Below the pieces are notes generated by a model, which saw only the letters and a program-made list of their open reading frames with translations, had not been told where the DNA came from and did not search any database. DNA of 64,000 nucleotides from a virus: positions 1 through 64,000 of IMG/VR virus record IMGVR_UViG_3300036886_000363; one strand, written 5' to 3'. A program made the position numbers and the translations under genes. Shown piece after piece: positions 6,969-15,474 of the stretch; within the stretch, counting starts at the first letter, position 1; each line of letters opens with the position of its first letter.

Positions 6969-7135
6969 TTTTTTATATCTTGTGCTACAGGACAAATACT
7001 TTCTCTACAATTTCCTTCTGTATCTTCTGGATTGTCAGGGCAATTACAAAAAGTCAAAACAGGCAAAGAGTTTCTATCACTATCTTCCCATTTATTCTTC
7101 TGATGTATACATCCTTTCCCAAACCAATTGCTCAT
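6941..7135 (-). CDS. Cysteine-rich hypothetical protein, 64 aa
   Basis: Starts MSNWFGKGCIHQKNKWEDSD and has five cysteines (GCIH, FCNCPDN, NCRESICPV), suggesting a small metal-binding fold. No family is recognised. Its start overlaps the Rad50 C-half stop as ATGA, and its 3' end is shared with the next promoter. Confidence 0.6.
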   Translation of the reverse strand: MSNWFGKGCIHQKNKWEDSDRNSLPVLTFCNCPDNPEDTEGNCRESICPVAQDIKNNEQSKSMI

Positions 7136-7887
7136 TGTCTTCGTCTCCTGACGGGAGTTGGTGTGATTTCAACTTTGACCTCTGGAGATTTGCGCTTTTT
7201 CTTGTTTTCCTTTGATATTTGATTTACAGGTTGGACATCGATCTTGACCTGTTGCTCTGCTTCCAACAAAGTGACATGAGATTCCCGGCCATCGTGATCT
7301 ACAGACCATGATCTGTCGGAAATTTCTATTAGAGCATCTTCATGAGTGATTATGATGAGCTGAAGCCCGAGTTCATGAGAGACTTCCCGGAGCATCTGTC
7401 CGAAAAGTGTGATGAGCTGCCCTAAGTTTTTCCCGGGTTCATCGAGTATGAATACATTTCTACTTCTTGGTTTTTCTAATGTAAACAGAACTATTCTCAA
7501 GGCAAAAGAGCAGATGTCAACAATCCCACCACCGAGTTCATTTTCGGCATCGTCGTAGTATTCCTTCTCTCCGCCGACGATTTCATAGATCACAGGCCGA
7601 CACTCCATCTTATCTCGCTTGCGCTCGAAGATTAGCTCGAACCCGAATGGGCGATCATAGACAGATTTGATTGCCATTGTTACAAGAGATTCAATCTTCT
7701 CTTTGAATCTCTCTTGAGTAAGTTTCTGAGCTTCTGTAAGAAGCCATTGTGCCTGAGTCAGATCATCGATGAGAAGATTTGTCTTGTCAATCTTATCTTC
7801 TTTAGCATCAAAGTCTGCTTGGAGGGATTTAATCCTGCCGGAGAGTTCATGGAATCTGCTTGTGATAGAGGGAAGATCAGTAGACAT
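7132..7887 (-). CDS. Rad50/SbcC-like ATPase, C-terminal half as a separate protein
   Basis: Taken from ATG 7885-7887 (MSTDLPSITSRFHEL) behind AGAGGT; 251 residues. Residues 1-70 are coiled coil. The ABC C-terminal lobe follows, with a signature-like ELGGGIVDICSFALR (about 117-131), Walker B FILDEPGKN (about 146-154) and the H-loop LIIITHED. There is no Walker A; that lies in the separate gene at 9687-10787. Together they would form one SbcC/Rad50 ATPase head working with the Mre11-like nuclease encoded between them. It ends PVRRRRQ. Confidence 0.85.
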   Translation of the reverse strand: MSTDLPSITSRFHELSGRIKSLQADFDAKEDKIDKTNLLIDDLTQAQWLLTEAQKLTQERFKEKIESLVTMAIKSVYDRPFGFELIFERKRDKMECRPVIYEIVGGEKEYYDDAENELGGGIVDICSFALRIVLFTLEKPRSRNVFILDEPGKNLGQLITLFGQMLREVSHELGLQLIIITHEDALIEISDRSWSVDHDGRESHVTLLEAEQQVKIDVQPVNQISKENKKKRKSPEVKVEITPTPVRRRRQ

Positions 7888-7888
7888 A

Positions 7889-8041
7889 TTATTTAACCTC
7901 TTTTGCAGCTGGACCTTTATAGCATGCTGGCTCAAGACAGCATGGATTCTTTTCCCCAATATAATCTCCATGCTGATAGTAACAAACTTGCAGACATCCA
8001 CAATCTTTGCACCATTTAAACATATACTTATCAATACCCAT
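7889..8041 (-). CDS. Cysteine-rich small protein, 50 aa
   Basis: Starts MGIDKYMFKWCKDCGCLQVC at ATG 8039-8041 and ends at TAA one base before the Rad50 C-half start. Seven cysteines (WCKDCGC, VC, PCCLEPAC) suggest zinc binding, perhaps two sites. It sits between two coiled-coil genes of the Rad50 system and overlaps the upstream one by 11 nt. A Rad50-hook substitute is conceivable but untested. Confidence 0.6.
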   Translation of the reverse strand: MGIDKYMFKWCKDCGCLQVCYYQHGDYIGEKNPCCLEPACYKGPAAKEVK

Positions 8042-8264
8042 ACTCTTTTAGTCTCCCTTCAACCCTCGTCATTAGTTTGTCTTTATCTGCCTTCTTGTCT
8101 TTGATCTGCTTTTCGAGACCTTCATATTTATTGTATGCCTCGTCGAGAGACTTGATCTTGAACTCTTTCTCAAGATCAGACATGACAGCTGTTTTCTCGC
8201 CCTCTTGCCGGGCAATATCTGTCTTAATTTTCTCCATTTTAGTTCTTAGTTGTTGTAGGTCCAT
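8031..8264 (-). CDS. Coiled-coil protein, 77 aa, within the split Rad50 cluster
   Basis: Starts MDLQQLRTKMEKIKTDIARQ and is almost entirely a charged heptad-type helix to its end (RVEGRLKEYGY). Its position between the Mre11-like gene and the Rad50 C-half suggests it supplies part of the coiled-coil arm that is continuous in ordinary Rad50. It overlaps the Mre11-like gene by 26 nt. Confidence 0.7.
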   Translation of the reverse strand: MDLQQLRTKMEKIKTDIARQEGEKTAVMSDLEKEFKIKSLDEAYNKYEGLEKQIKDKKADKDKLMTRVEGRLKEYGY

Positions 8265-9183
8265 TCCCTGTCACCTCACTCAAACTGTCTATAACACTCT
8301 GTTTTATATTATTTGCCCTTACCAGACTCCACAGTATTTCTATGAAGTCTGCTTCTTCTTTGATATCTGGATTATTGATCGATGAGATAAAGTCTTTCAG
8401 TACCGCATCTCCCTCTTTCTCATAATCCAAATGAGCCCGGGACAAAACTTCTTCCGCAGGGCGATGAGGAATTTCAACCCATTTAGGATCTTCATTCTTT
8501 GTTGTATCAAAAATATAGAAACCGGGCTTATGGGTAAAATTATAAACGGTGGATTCCTTGCGGATCAGAGGGCCCGTGTTGACAATCCATTTTGCCCCTC
8601 GATCCCATTTGATACAAAACCGACGATGGATATCTCCGCAGAGGATTAAATCATATTCTGGATGACTGGTTGCAAAGGTTTCTGCATCCATATAATTCTG
8701 CCCTGGCCACTCGGCATGCTCGGCAATCGGGGCATGGATAACAAGAACCGTAAAAAATTCCCGGAAGGGAGGTTCAATTTTTGGGATTTCCTGCCCATAA
8801 GAACAACCATAAATTGCCGCGGATAATTGCTCTGCGGTATAGAAGGGCTTGTCACTTAGGATATTGACCATGTCTGCGGCCTCGAGGATCCCCAAAGAGG
8901 TTGCCCTTCTCGTCTTCTCGCTATACATATAAGTATCATGTTGACCGAAAACACAATAGATCGGGACTTTATATTCCTTCAAAAGATACATGACTTCTGG
9001 GAGAAGATACCAGCTCCGAGGACGATTGAAGAAATCTCCTGCCTGTAATATAATCGCATTCTCAAGGGCAGCTGTCTGGAGGATAAATCTCCATTTATCA
9101 AACTGGGTTTCCCTGACATCATCGATCCTGCCTTGAGGTTTGTCCCAGAGCAGATGTCCATCACTGAGTAGTAGTAATTTCAT
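8239..9183 (-). CDS. Mre11/SbcD-like nuclease subunit
   Basis: Start at ATG 9181-9183 (ATGA with the upstream stop), 314 residues, MKLLLLSDGHLLWD. Metallophosphoesterase motifs are in order: SDGH (Asp8, His10), LQAGDFFNRP (Asp50), VFGQHDTY (a GNHD variant, His82), LVIHAP and CGDIHRRF. This family binds two manganese ions and cuts DNA ends and hairpins together with a Rad50 ATPase. T4 gp47 and bacterial SbcD are relatives. It lies between genes for the two halves of the ATPase. Confidence 0.92.
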   Translation of the reverse strand: MKLLLLSDGHLLWDKPQGRIDDVRETQFDKWRFILQTAALENAIILQAGDFFNRPRSWYLLPEVMYLLKEYKVPIYCVFGQHDTYMYSEKTRRATSLGILEAADMVNILSDKPFYTAEQLSAAIYGCSYGQEIPKIEPPFREFFTVLVIHAPIAEHAEWPGQNYMDAETFATSHPEYDLILCGDIHRRFCIKWDRGAKWIVNTGPLIRKESTVYNFTHKPGFYIFDTTKNEDPKWVEIPHRPAEEVLSRAHLDYEKEGDAVLKDFISSINNPDIKEEADFIEILWSLVRANNIKQSVIDSLSEVTGNGPTTTKN

Positions 9184-9563
9184 TTTGTCCTCTGTATCTC
9201 TTCGACTGCAGACCTGAGTTTGGTATATTTTCTGAGTTCCGTTTTGCATTCTATAAGCTCTTCTTCGAGGCAGACAAAATATCTTGCCAATTCCTCGAAG
9301 ATGGCTTTCCCCCTTGGACTCATTTTTCTGACTTCTGCTTTGACAGTGACTTTTCTTGGATGATTGGAATTGGAAGGAGTAACATAACTGACAGATTTTG
9401 CTCCGAGTCTCCTGAGTTTTTCAGCGATGGCTCCAATGGTTCTATTTTCTGTAAATAGAATATTGAATTCTTCGGCGATCTGCAAAAGCTTTTCTGTTTC
9501 TATTTTCTCCGTCACCTGCTCTTTTAAATGATTGTCCTGTTCTTTACTATATGACTTTCCCAT
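9180..9563 (-). CDS. Hypothetical protein with helical C-terminus, 127 aa
   Basis: Starts MGKSYSKEQDNHLKEQVTEK. The middle (TENRTIGAIAEKLRRLGAKS) looks like a helix-turn-helix, and the end (CLEEELIECKTELRKYTKLR) is coiled coil. It is cotranscribed with the Mre11-Rad50 genes, so an accessory role there is possible. Overlaps the upstream gene by 17 nt. Confidence 0.65.
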   Translation of the reverse strand: MGKSYSKEQDNHLKEQVTEKIETEKLLQIAEEFNILFTENRTIGAIAEKLRRLGAKSVSYVTPSNSNHPRKVTVKAEVRKMSPRGKAIFEELARYFVCLEEELIECKTELRKYTKLRSAVEEIQRTK

Positions 9564-9690
9564 CTTCTTTCCTCCTTTTCAAGACTCTCTTTTTAAATGC
9601 CAAAAGAGTTCTATACAAGTCTTTCCAATCATCAACAGAAAAGACGATGTCTTTTGGAAGTTCTATCCTTTCAGCAACTTTTCTTTTCAC
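9547..9690 (-). CDS. Small basic protein started by GTG, 47 aa
   Basis: The frame is open from 9759, but GTG at 9688-9690 overlaps the Rad50 N-half stop as GTGA and is preceded by GGAGAAGGGA, so that start is chosen. The product is VKRKVAERIELPKDIVFSVD followed by DWKDLYRTLLAFKKRVLKRR, basic and helical. No domain is recognised. Confidence 0.6.
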   Translation of the reverse strand: MKRKVAERIELPKDIVFSVDDWKDLYRTLLAFKKRVLKRRKEDGKVI

Positions 9691-10787
9691 TGCAGTCCCT
9701 TCTCCACTTTTTCTGTCATCTCTTTTACAACGGGACAGGGAAGACTGAAGATCGGACAAGTCTTCGTTCCCTTGAGCATCTTCAAATATGCTTCCTTACT
9801 TATATTATACTCTGCATTTGAGTTGTCGATCAATTTATTTATATATTCAATCCTACCGATATATGACTTCAGCAGATTAACCTCTGCTTCAGCCTCGAGG
9901 ATTTTCTCCAGCTCTTGTAAATCGCTCACAATCGATTGCATCCCCTTGATCTTCTCGTCTATCGCTTTGGCTTTTTGCGTGAGTGTTAGCTGCCTTTGCG
10001 TTGATGTGATTTCTATTTCCAGCTCTGCGATCTTCTTTATATCCTCTTCAATTGATAGTGCCGGCTTTATTTTGGCGAGATTGTCTTGTATGTTTTCCAT
10101 TTTGGCGAGCAGCTTGTCAAGACTGTCGAATTCCCTTTGCAGAATATCTAATTCAGCACATGCCCCCTGCAACTGCTCGAATTCGGTTTCGAGTGTTTCA
10201 AAGCCCTTATACTTGGCAAGCTCAATCTCGTATTGTTTTAGATCAGCTTCCCAGACCTCGACCTCATTCTTTGCCTTGTTGATTTTCTTTTTATAATCTG
10301 AAACCCACTCGTCCACCTGATCGAGTTTGGTGACACGATTGATTGTCCGGGCAACCTCTCCCGGGGATGCAAAGATCATAAATGGTGTGTCAAATTGTTT
10401 TTGGATATTCAGCTCTGTCAAATTGAGTGCTGCCTTGATCTGATCCGGGACTGATTTTTCGACAGATGAGAATTCAAGATCGCCCATCTTGTATGTTGTG
10501 TCGATGAGCTTCTTGGATTTATCAGCTTTCCTCTGGACTGTCCTCTCCATTATGATTAACGGGATCCCTGATGCCTTTAACTCGATCTCTGTCTTTCCTT
10601 CATCGGCTGCAAAATTAGAATACGACTTTGCTCCGAGAGGACGATTGTTTGCAAGCAAGTAAATTGCCCGGGCGAGAGCTGTCTTGCCATGGAGGGAAAC
10701 ACCAAAGATGACATTGACACCTTTGACAAATTCAAGGAAGGTATCTCGATGCGATTGGTAATTTTTTGCTCTGAGAGATTCAAACAT
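9687..10787 (-). CDS. Rad50/SbcC-like ATPase, N-terminal half as a separate protein
   Basis: 366 residues starting MFESLRAKNYQSHRDTFLEF. Walker A is GVSLHGKTALARAI (about 29-42), a variant of the usual N-G-S-G-K-S loop. The N-lobe continues to about 145, then a long coiled coil runs to about 335. A Cys pair in TKTCPIFSLPCPVV (Cys344, Cys351) sits where a zinc hook would lie, and the protein ends just after it. The gene thus stops at the hook, and the returning coil and C-lobe are encoded separately. Confidence 0.88.
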   Translation of the reverse strand: MFESLRAKNYQSHRDTFLEFVKGVNVIFGVSLHGKTALARAIYLLANNRPLGAKSYSNFAADEGKTEIELKASGIPLIIMERTVQRKADKSKKLIDTTYKMGDLEFSSVEKSVPDQIKAALNLTELNIQKQFDTPFMIFASPGEVARTINRVTKLDQVDEWVSDYKKKINKAKNEVEVWEADLKQYEIELAKYKGFETLETEFEQLQGACAELDILQREFDSLDKLLAKMENIQDNLAKIKPALSIEEDIKKIAELEIEITSTQRQLTLTQKAKAIDEKIKGMQSIVSDLQELEKILEAEAEVNLLKSYIGRIEYINKLIDNSNAEYNISKEAYLKMLKGTKTCPIFSLPCPVVKEMTEKVEKGLQ

Positions 10788-10788
10788 T

Positions 10789-11058
10789 TTAGACTTCCTT
10801 GTTGTAATTCAATTCAAAGTGTTTAGCTTCTTCTCCACAGCGGTCGCCCGGAACAATCATGCTTCTCATAAGATTGGCAGGCCAATGTTTTATCCTTATT
10901 GGTCTTCGGGTATAAACATTTCTGAAATTATTTTTATATTGATTGGCACCATAAGCTGCAGAAGGATGTAAACAAACTTCTTCATTTCTATGAATTAAAC
11001 CGAAGAATTTTTCTTCTACTTCGATTCCAAAAAACTTGCAGTCTTCACAGTATTTCAT
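10789..11058 (-). CDS. Cysteine-rich small protein (MKYCEDCKFF type), 89 aa
   Basis: Start at ATG 11056-11058 behind AAAGGA gives MKYCEDCKFFGIEVEEKFFG. Further landmarks are EEVCLHPSAAYG and GDRCGEEAKHFELN. This C-x2-C...C-x-H-P...CG-eak pattern recurs in many short phage proteins and suggests a zinc site. It may interact with the adjacent Rad50 subunit, but nothing in the sequence shows it. Confidence 0.72.
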   Translation of the reverse strand: MKYCEDCKFFGIEVEEKFFGLIHRNEEVCLHPSAAYGANQYKNNFRNVYTRRPIRIKHWPANLMRSMIVPGDRCGEEAKHFELNYNKEV

Positions 11059-11059
11059 T

Positions 11060-11713
11060 TTACTTTTCCTTTCTTGAATGGACAAATTTTATAGTCTCAG
11101 GTTTGAGCCAATTGAAAAAATTGTCATGCCTATAGAGATCAAGATGGAGATGTTGAGAATTATCTATTAACTCAATTCTTCGTGATCGTATATCCCCAAG
11201 TTTATCGACAATCCCTGCTTTTTGAAAAGTAGGATATTCTATACAGACTACAGGATCGTGAAAATCTCTTTTGAAGATCAAGAGAGGGATTCTCTGACTC
11301 AACCGAGCATCTTCATCGCATTGCTTCCAGAATTTTAGGATAGCGAGATTGTCATCAATTTTGTCACTATCGATGACATCTAAAAGATCCCATTGTGAAT
11401 TGCTGACAGCTGTCAGGGCAGGGGGCTTTCCTTTTCGTGCTCTCTCTGCATTTCTCTGGGCAAGCATCTTCTTGGCTCGATTAACGGTCACTCTCGCATA
11501 CCCTGATTTAAGTTCAAGATTAAATGTTTCAATAAATGGGAGGCCAATCGAATGAGTGCAGGTTATATCTCCCATTTGTTTTTCGGCATGGGGCGTTTTG
11601 CTCGTGATTTTGACCCGGTTACGCCAGAAAATGTCGTCCATCCTCTTCTCTGTCCACCAGAGAGATAAGAACCTGCATTCCTGCCTCTCAAATTTTCCGC
11701 CCTTGTCAGCCAT
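11060..11713 (-). CDS. PD-(D/E)XK-type endonuclease-like protein
   Basis: 217 residues starting MADKGGKFERQECRFLSLWW. The N-terminal helix RxECRxLSLWWT and the core MGDITCTHSIGLPFIE...ELKSGYARV give the D...E-x-K motif of a PD-(D/E)XK nuclease, with the helix glutamate upstream. Related phage proteins sit in replication modules and may be resolvases or recombination nucleases. Exact substrate unknown. A 12-nt gap with an AAAGGA site separates it from the flap nuclease gene. Confidence 0.72.
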   Translation of the reverse strand: MADKGGKFERQECRFLSLWWTEKRMDDIFWRNRVKITSKTPHAEKQMGDITCTHSIGLPFIETFNLELKSGYARVTVNRAKKMLAQRNAERARKGKPPALTAVSNSQWDLLDVIDSDKIDDNLAILKFWKQCDEDARLSQRIPLLIFKRDFHDPVVCIEYPTFQKAGIVDKLGDIRSRRIELIDNSQHLHLDLYRHDNFFNWLKPETIKFVHSRKEK

Positions 11714-11725
11714 GATTATTCCTTT

Positions 11726-12598
11726 TTACTTCCTCCCTGTCTGTAAATTGAATGCCTTTCTCCATCGATCAAAATTCTCTGGAGAAACAAATGAATTGCA
11801 TCCCCATTTTTTGAACATATCGATAAAGTCAAGAGACCATAATTCATCTTCAATGATCTCAGGGACGACAATGGGGCGATCTCCATTGTATGGTAGGGCA
11901 ACAAGATTGCGGCATTCCTCTTTCAATCTCTTGCCCTCTTCAGATTCAATCTTGTTTTTGATTGATCCATCTTTGAGAGATTTATGAAGATACTTGATCG
12001 CAGATTCAGGGCCGACTCCCGGAATCCCTTTAACTTTGTCAGATGTACAACCACCTATTGCTTTGACTTCGATCCAATCGATAGGTCTGAGTCCATATTT
12101 ATTTGTGAAATAATCTGCAGTGATGATCTTCTTTTTTGACAGGTTATATATCTGGACAGGACAATATTTATCATCCCAGAGGAGTTGTAGCAGATCGTCA
12201 TCCCCAGTAACGATTGTATATTCATCCGGCTGCCGGGCGACGACCCATGCTATCAGATCGTCAGCCTCATATCCGGATTGCATGAAGACATTTTTAAAAC
12301 CCATTGCCGGGAGTATCTCTTTTCTCAGAAGATCGAATTGTGTGTGAGCTTGCTCGATCAGCTCTTGCTTCTCCGGATCATGATCTCTCTTTTTGTATCC
12401 CGGATAATCCATCTTGCGGAAAGACTGGCGGCTATCCCAAATGAATATAAACTGATTTGTCCCGAATTTTTCAGCGATGGACAGGAGTTGCGAGAGGAAG
12501 CCAAAAATCACTCCGGTTTTGTTGCCACCACTGTGAAGGGTGTCAAGATTATAAACAGTCCGGTAGGCCATACCGTTGCTATCTATCATTAGTTTCAT
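11726..12598 (-). CDS. FEN1-like 5'-3' exonuclease / flap endonuclease
   Basis: 290 residues. Family motifs are in order: MIDSNGMAYR (first metal ligand), FIWDSRQSFRK, the GYEADDLIAW acidic pair, IVTGDDDLLQLL and the helix-hairpin-helix KVKGIPGVGPESAIKYL. This is the T5/T4 RNase H-like nuclease used to remove RNA primers and process flaps during lagging-strand synthesis. It overlaps the RecA-like gene as ATGA. Confidence 0.92.
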   Translation of the reverse strand: MKLMIDSNGMAYRTVYNLDTLHSGGNKTGVIFGFLSQLLSIAEKFGTNQFIFIWDSRQSFRKMDYPGYKKRDHDPEKQELIEQAHTQFDLLRKEILPAMGFKNVFMQSGYEADDLIAWVVARQPDEYTIVTGDDDLLQLLWDDKYCPVQIYNLSKKKIITADYFTNKYGLRPIDWIEVKAIGGCTSDKVKGIPGVGPESAIKYLHKSLKDGSIKNKIESEEGKRLKEECRNLVALPYNGDRPIVVPEIIEDELWSLDFIDMFKKWGCNSFVSPENFDRWRKAFNLQTGRK

Positions 12599-13671
12599 TC
12601 AAATCTCTTCTTCCGATCTTTGGGAGATATTTCGTTTTCAATTTCTTTCCATTCCTTCTCGCACATATCAGATAAGGTGTCTTCCAATCCCTCATCTTCG
12701 ATGTATTTGATAAGCTCAGCCCGGGAGAAGTCTTCATCTTCAAACTTTATTTTCTGAGCTTTCGGCCCCCAGTACCAGTCGATCATGGAACTGATATTAT
12801 CGAGTCCGTAATCATATAGGATTGTGAACTCAGCTTCTCTGAAAGGCTTTGCGACTTTGTTCCTTTCAAACTTGGCTTTGGATCGTATCGCATAGACTCT
12901 CTTTTCCTGTCTGAAAACCCTGCTCAACTTTTCGATCTCTGCGAGCCAGACTACTTGATGGGTGTAGAAGTCAAGGGCTTTCCCTCCTCCCCGATAATGT
13001 TTCTTGCCGAACATGGCGTTGATCTTTTCCCTGATCTGAGAAACGATAATCAGTGTAGCATCTTTCCCGCTGGAGATATCACAGATGTTTGAAAAGAATG
13101 AAGCGCTGCCATACTTAGCTTTTTCTGTTCCATAACTTGCCTCTTCTTCATTGTCTTTTTCGGCAGCTTTTTCAAATCTCTCTTTGCCTCTCTCCGATGT
13201 CAGGGCATCCCATGAATCAACAATATAGAGGAGAAACTCGCCGGGCTTGAGAGCCATTACCCTTCTTGCATAATCTCTGCTCATCGCTTCGATTGTCCCC
13301 GTCCTGATCCACTCGACTCCATCAACAAAAGCTTTCCCGTACATCGTCTCTATCGGGAAGTCCATAACGTCTTCGACATTGTTGAAAACGATATAGACTT
13401 TCTTGACTTTGGGAAATAGTTCAGATTCAACCTTCATGATGTTGTAGAATGTCCATGCAGCTGTTTCGAGGACGAGCAAAGTTTTTCCGGAAGATCCATC
13501 ACCGACGGCATTGCCGATTCTCCCCCTTGCCCATCCTCCCCGTCTGCCTTTGCCAGAACCAGCCAGATTTACCATGGTCGAGCCAGTTGAGATAAATTCT
13601 ACTCTCTCATCCTCTTCGACCATGGATCCTGTTCTGATGACCTCGGCTTGTTCTTCAATTGATTTGGACAT
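12595..13671 (-). CDS. RecA/UvsX-like recombinase
   Basis: 358 residues with a RecA-fold ATPase: Walker A VGDGSSGKTLLVLETAA (residues 57-64 for the loop), Walker B EFLLYIVDSWDALTSE, and a motif-3-like TLIIVSQIREKINAMFG. The GKKHYRGGGKALDFYTHQVV segment resembles the DNA-binding loop region before the conserved late strands. It likely forms filaments on ssDNA coated by the SSB gene just upstream. C-terminus is acidic then basic (DRKKRFE). Confidence 0.88.
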   Translation of the reverse strand: MSKSIEEQAEVIRTGSMVEEDERVEFISTGSTMVNLAGSGKGRRGGWARGRIGNAVGDGSSGKTLLVLETAAWTFYNIMKVESELFPKVKKVYIVFNNVEDVMDFPIETMYGKAFVDGVEWIRTGTIEAMSRDYARRVMALKPGEFLLYIVDSWDALTSERGKERFEKAAEKDNEEEASYGTEKAKYGSASFFSNICDISSGKDATLIIVSQIREKINAMFGKKHYRGGGKALDFYTHQVVWLAEIEKLSRVFRQEKRVYAIRSKAKFERNKVAKPFREAEFTILYDYGLDNISSMIDWYWGPKAQKIKFEDEDFSRAELIKYIEDEGLEDTLSDMCEKEWKEIENEISPKDRKKRFE

Positions 13672-13673
13672 GA

Positions 13674-14822
13674 TTATTCCCTTCTTCGTCTGCGCCCACC
13701 TGCCGGTGCTCCTTCAGTCGAGGCTTCTGGAGCTGCCGATCCTCGTGTTCTCGATCTGCTTGTGTCTGCCGCCGATTCCTCTTTCTTTGGCTCTTCTTTC
13801 TTTTCCGGAGGATATTGATCTGCCTCTGTCAATTTGCGTGCCTCTCGTGAGCAATCTTTGTAAACCGTGCAGGGTTCACAATCTTCGGGAAATTTGTCAA
13901 TCTCTTTTCCAAAGACATGCCCTTTCGGGCAGGGATTTACCGAAGCGGACTTCTCAACCGGCGCTGCAGATTTTTTCTCTGCCTCTGCCGCCAATTCTGC
14001 CCGACTTCTCACGGGAGCAGCTACTTCTTCCTGTCCTTGACGAAGGGTTCTCTCTGAGGGCATGGCCTGACCTTTGCCATAATACCAGATCCCGATTTCC
14101 TCATAACTGGGAATATAAATCAGCTCATCGAGGACAAAAACCTTCTCCAAGATAGAGTCTGGGATCACATATCCCGGAGGAATCCTGTCGACGAATTGAT
14201 GAAGGACATATCTTGTATTTACAGATTCTCCTTCTCTTTTGTACTTGACAGATTTCCCGGTTTCCGGATCGCAGAAGTTAAAGATCGGATCGATCTTGCC
14301 TTCCATACCCGGCCTGATAATCACCTTCGCCATTTCCCGCAGGTAATCTGTCAACAGATAAGAACTGGTGTGAAGGACTTGGACACCTTTCTTTTCTTCT
14401 GCTTCTGTATCAAGGCAGATCACATTGAAAAGAGCCCGGGGACTTGGAGGATCCATTTTTGCAATGAGTTTTTTGTCAGCTCCTTGCGCTCTTTTCTTTG
14501 CCAAATCTTCAGATACCGGATCGGGAGTTCCGAATGTCTTTGCAAGAGAAAGTATTACACCGCTTGCTCCTGCTCCGATCTCTTTGGGATAGACATAAAA
14601 TTCAAAAACGAAAGCCACCTTGCCGGGCTTAGGATCATTCGCGCCGGCGATGTAATCAAGAATATCTATAGTGTGATATCCCTCTCCGTTTTTCATGAAA
14701 GGAATCTGGATATCTTTTCGAAAGAGATTTGAATAAAATCCTCCCTCTTTCCGATCCTGATCTTCCTTCATCCTGTCATGAAACCCTGCCCTCATTTCTT
14801 CTCGCGATCTTCGTTGTGACAT
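13674..14822 (-). CDS. Single-stranded DNA-binding protein (phage gp32-like)
   Basis: 382 residues. The N-terminal half matches phage SSBs of the gp32-like type: GGFYSNLFRKDIQIPFMKNG, GYHTIDILDYIAG, a long OB-like region and ALFNVICLDTEAEEKKGVQV. The C-terminal third is low complexity (Ala, Glu, Lys, Pro) with a cysteine cluster (NPCPKGHVFG, DCEPCTVYKDCSREA). Unlike most SSBs it ends in arginines (GGRRRRRE), not an acidic tip. Next to the RecA-like gene, which fits a role in recombination and replication. Confidence 0.78.
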   Translation of the reverse strand: MSQRRSREEMRAGFHDRMKEDQDRKEGGFYSNLFRKDIQIPFMKNGEGYHTIDILDYIAGANDPKPGKVAFVFEFYVYPKEIGAGASGVILSLAKTFGTPDPVSEDLAKKRAQGADKKLIAKMDPPSPRALFNVICLDTEAEEKKGVQVLHTSSYLLTDYLREMAKVIIRPGMEGKIDPIFNFCDPETGKSVKYKREGESVNTRYVLHQFVDRIPPGYVIPDSILEKVFVLDELIYIPSYEEIGIWYYGKGQAMPSERTLRQGQEEVAAPVRSRAELAAEAEKKSAAPVEKSASVNPCPKGHVFGKEIDKFPEDCEPCTVYKDCSREARKLTEADQYPPEKKEEPKKEESAADTSRSRTRGSAAPEASTEGAPAGGRRRRRE

Positions 14823-14983
14823 AACAATTCTCCTTTTAATTTTTTATAGTAATCTCTTCTTGCTTGAAAATAGCTTCGGACAGCTCCGTAAGCCATTGCC
14901 CTTACCGCGATATAACAAATACATAGGCCGAGAATAATCAGTCCTATAATTTTTAAAGGGTCGTTGATAATTTGTTCAAACAT
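14792..14983 (-). CDS. Small membrane protein, 63 aa
   Basis: Starts MFEQIINDPLKIIGLIILGL. Residues about 10-33 form one membrane helix (IIGLIILGLCICYIAVRAMA), followed by a basic cytosolic tail. It overlaps the SSB start by 31 nt. No family is recognised. Confidence 0.6.
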   Translation of the reverse strand: MFEQIINDPLKIIGLIILGLCICYIAVRAMAYGAVRSYFQARRDYYKKLKGELLCHNEDREKK

Positions 14984-14985
14984 GC

Positions 14986-15474
14986 CTATGCCCTCTTTCT
15001 ACGACTATGTTCGCTTATATGATCTCTGAGCCGATCATCTTTTGTTTCTTCCTTTTCTATTTGCCCTGCACTTCGGGGATCAGCAAACAATCCTTTGATA
15101 ATTCCTTCCTGTATTTTCTCCATTGAGAATTTTCTCGATATGAATTCCCACTGAGCTGAATTCATGATTGAGGCTCTTTCCTTTGCATTGATCCATTCAT
15201 CTGTGATCTGCTCATACTCTGGATCTGTTCTGACCTCTGCTTCGATCATAACATCTGTCACCCTGAGTTCTGTTCTCATGAGTATCTTGCGATGTTTTTT
15301 GTACAACTCTGCCTTCTTTATTTTACGCCGCATCTCGATCTTGTCGAATTCTTTTTGGGCAATGGCAGCTTGCTTTCCCCAGTACATCGATTTCTCTGCC
15401 TGTTCATCCCACTCTCTGTCGAGGGAATTTTTGTTAATCTTTAATTCATCGAAGTAATTTCTATCTTCAGACAC
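14986..15474 (-). CDS. Conserved-type helical phage protein, 162 aa
   Basis: Starts MSEDRNYFDELKINKNSLDR and has EWDEQAEKSMYWGKQAAIAQ, a pattern seen in many phage proteins encoded next to SSB or RecA genes. It is nearly all helix and highly charged. Function unknown; the location suggests a recombination accessory. The end is basic (HSRRKRA). Confidence 0.7.
   Translation of the reverse strand: MSEDRNYFDELKINKNSLDREWDEQAEKSMYWGKQAAIAQKEFDKIEMRRKIKKAELYKKHRKILMRTELRVTDVMIEAEVRTDPEYEQITDEWINAKERASIMNSAQWEFISRKFSMEKIQEGIIKGLFADPRSAGQIEKEETKDDRLRDHISEHSRRKRA

Noticed and set aside
9532-10296. Long plus-strand open frame opposite the Rad50 N-half
   Set aside because: Low-complexity Ser/Phe/Leu translation mirroring the coiled-coil gene on the other strand; no ribosome site.
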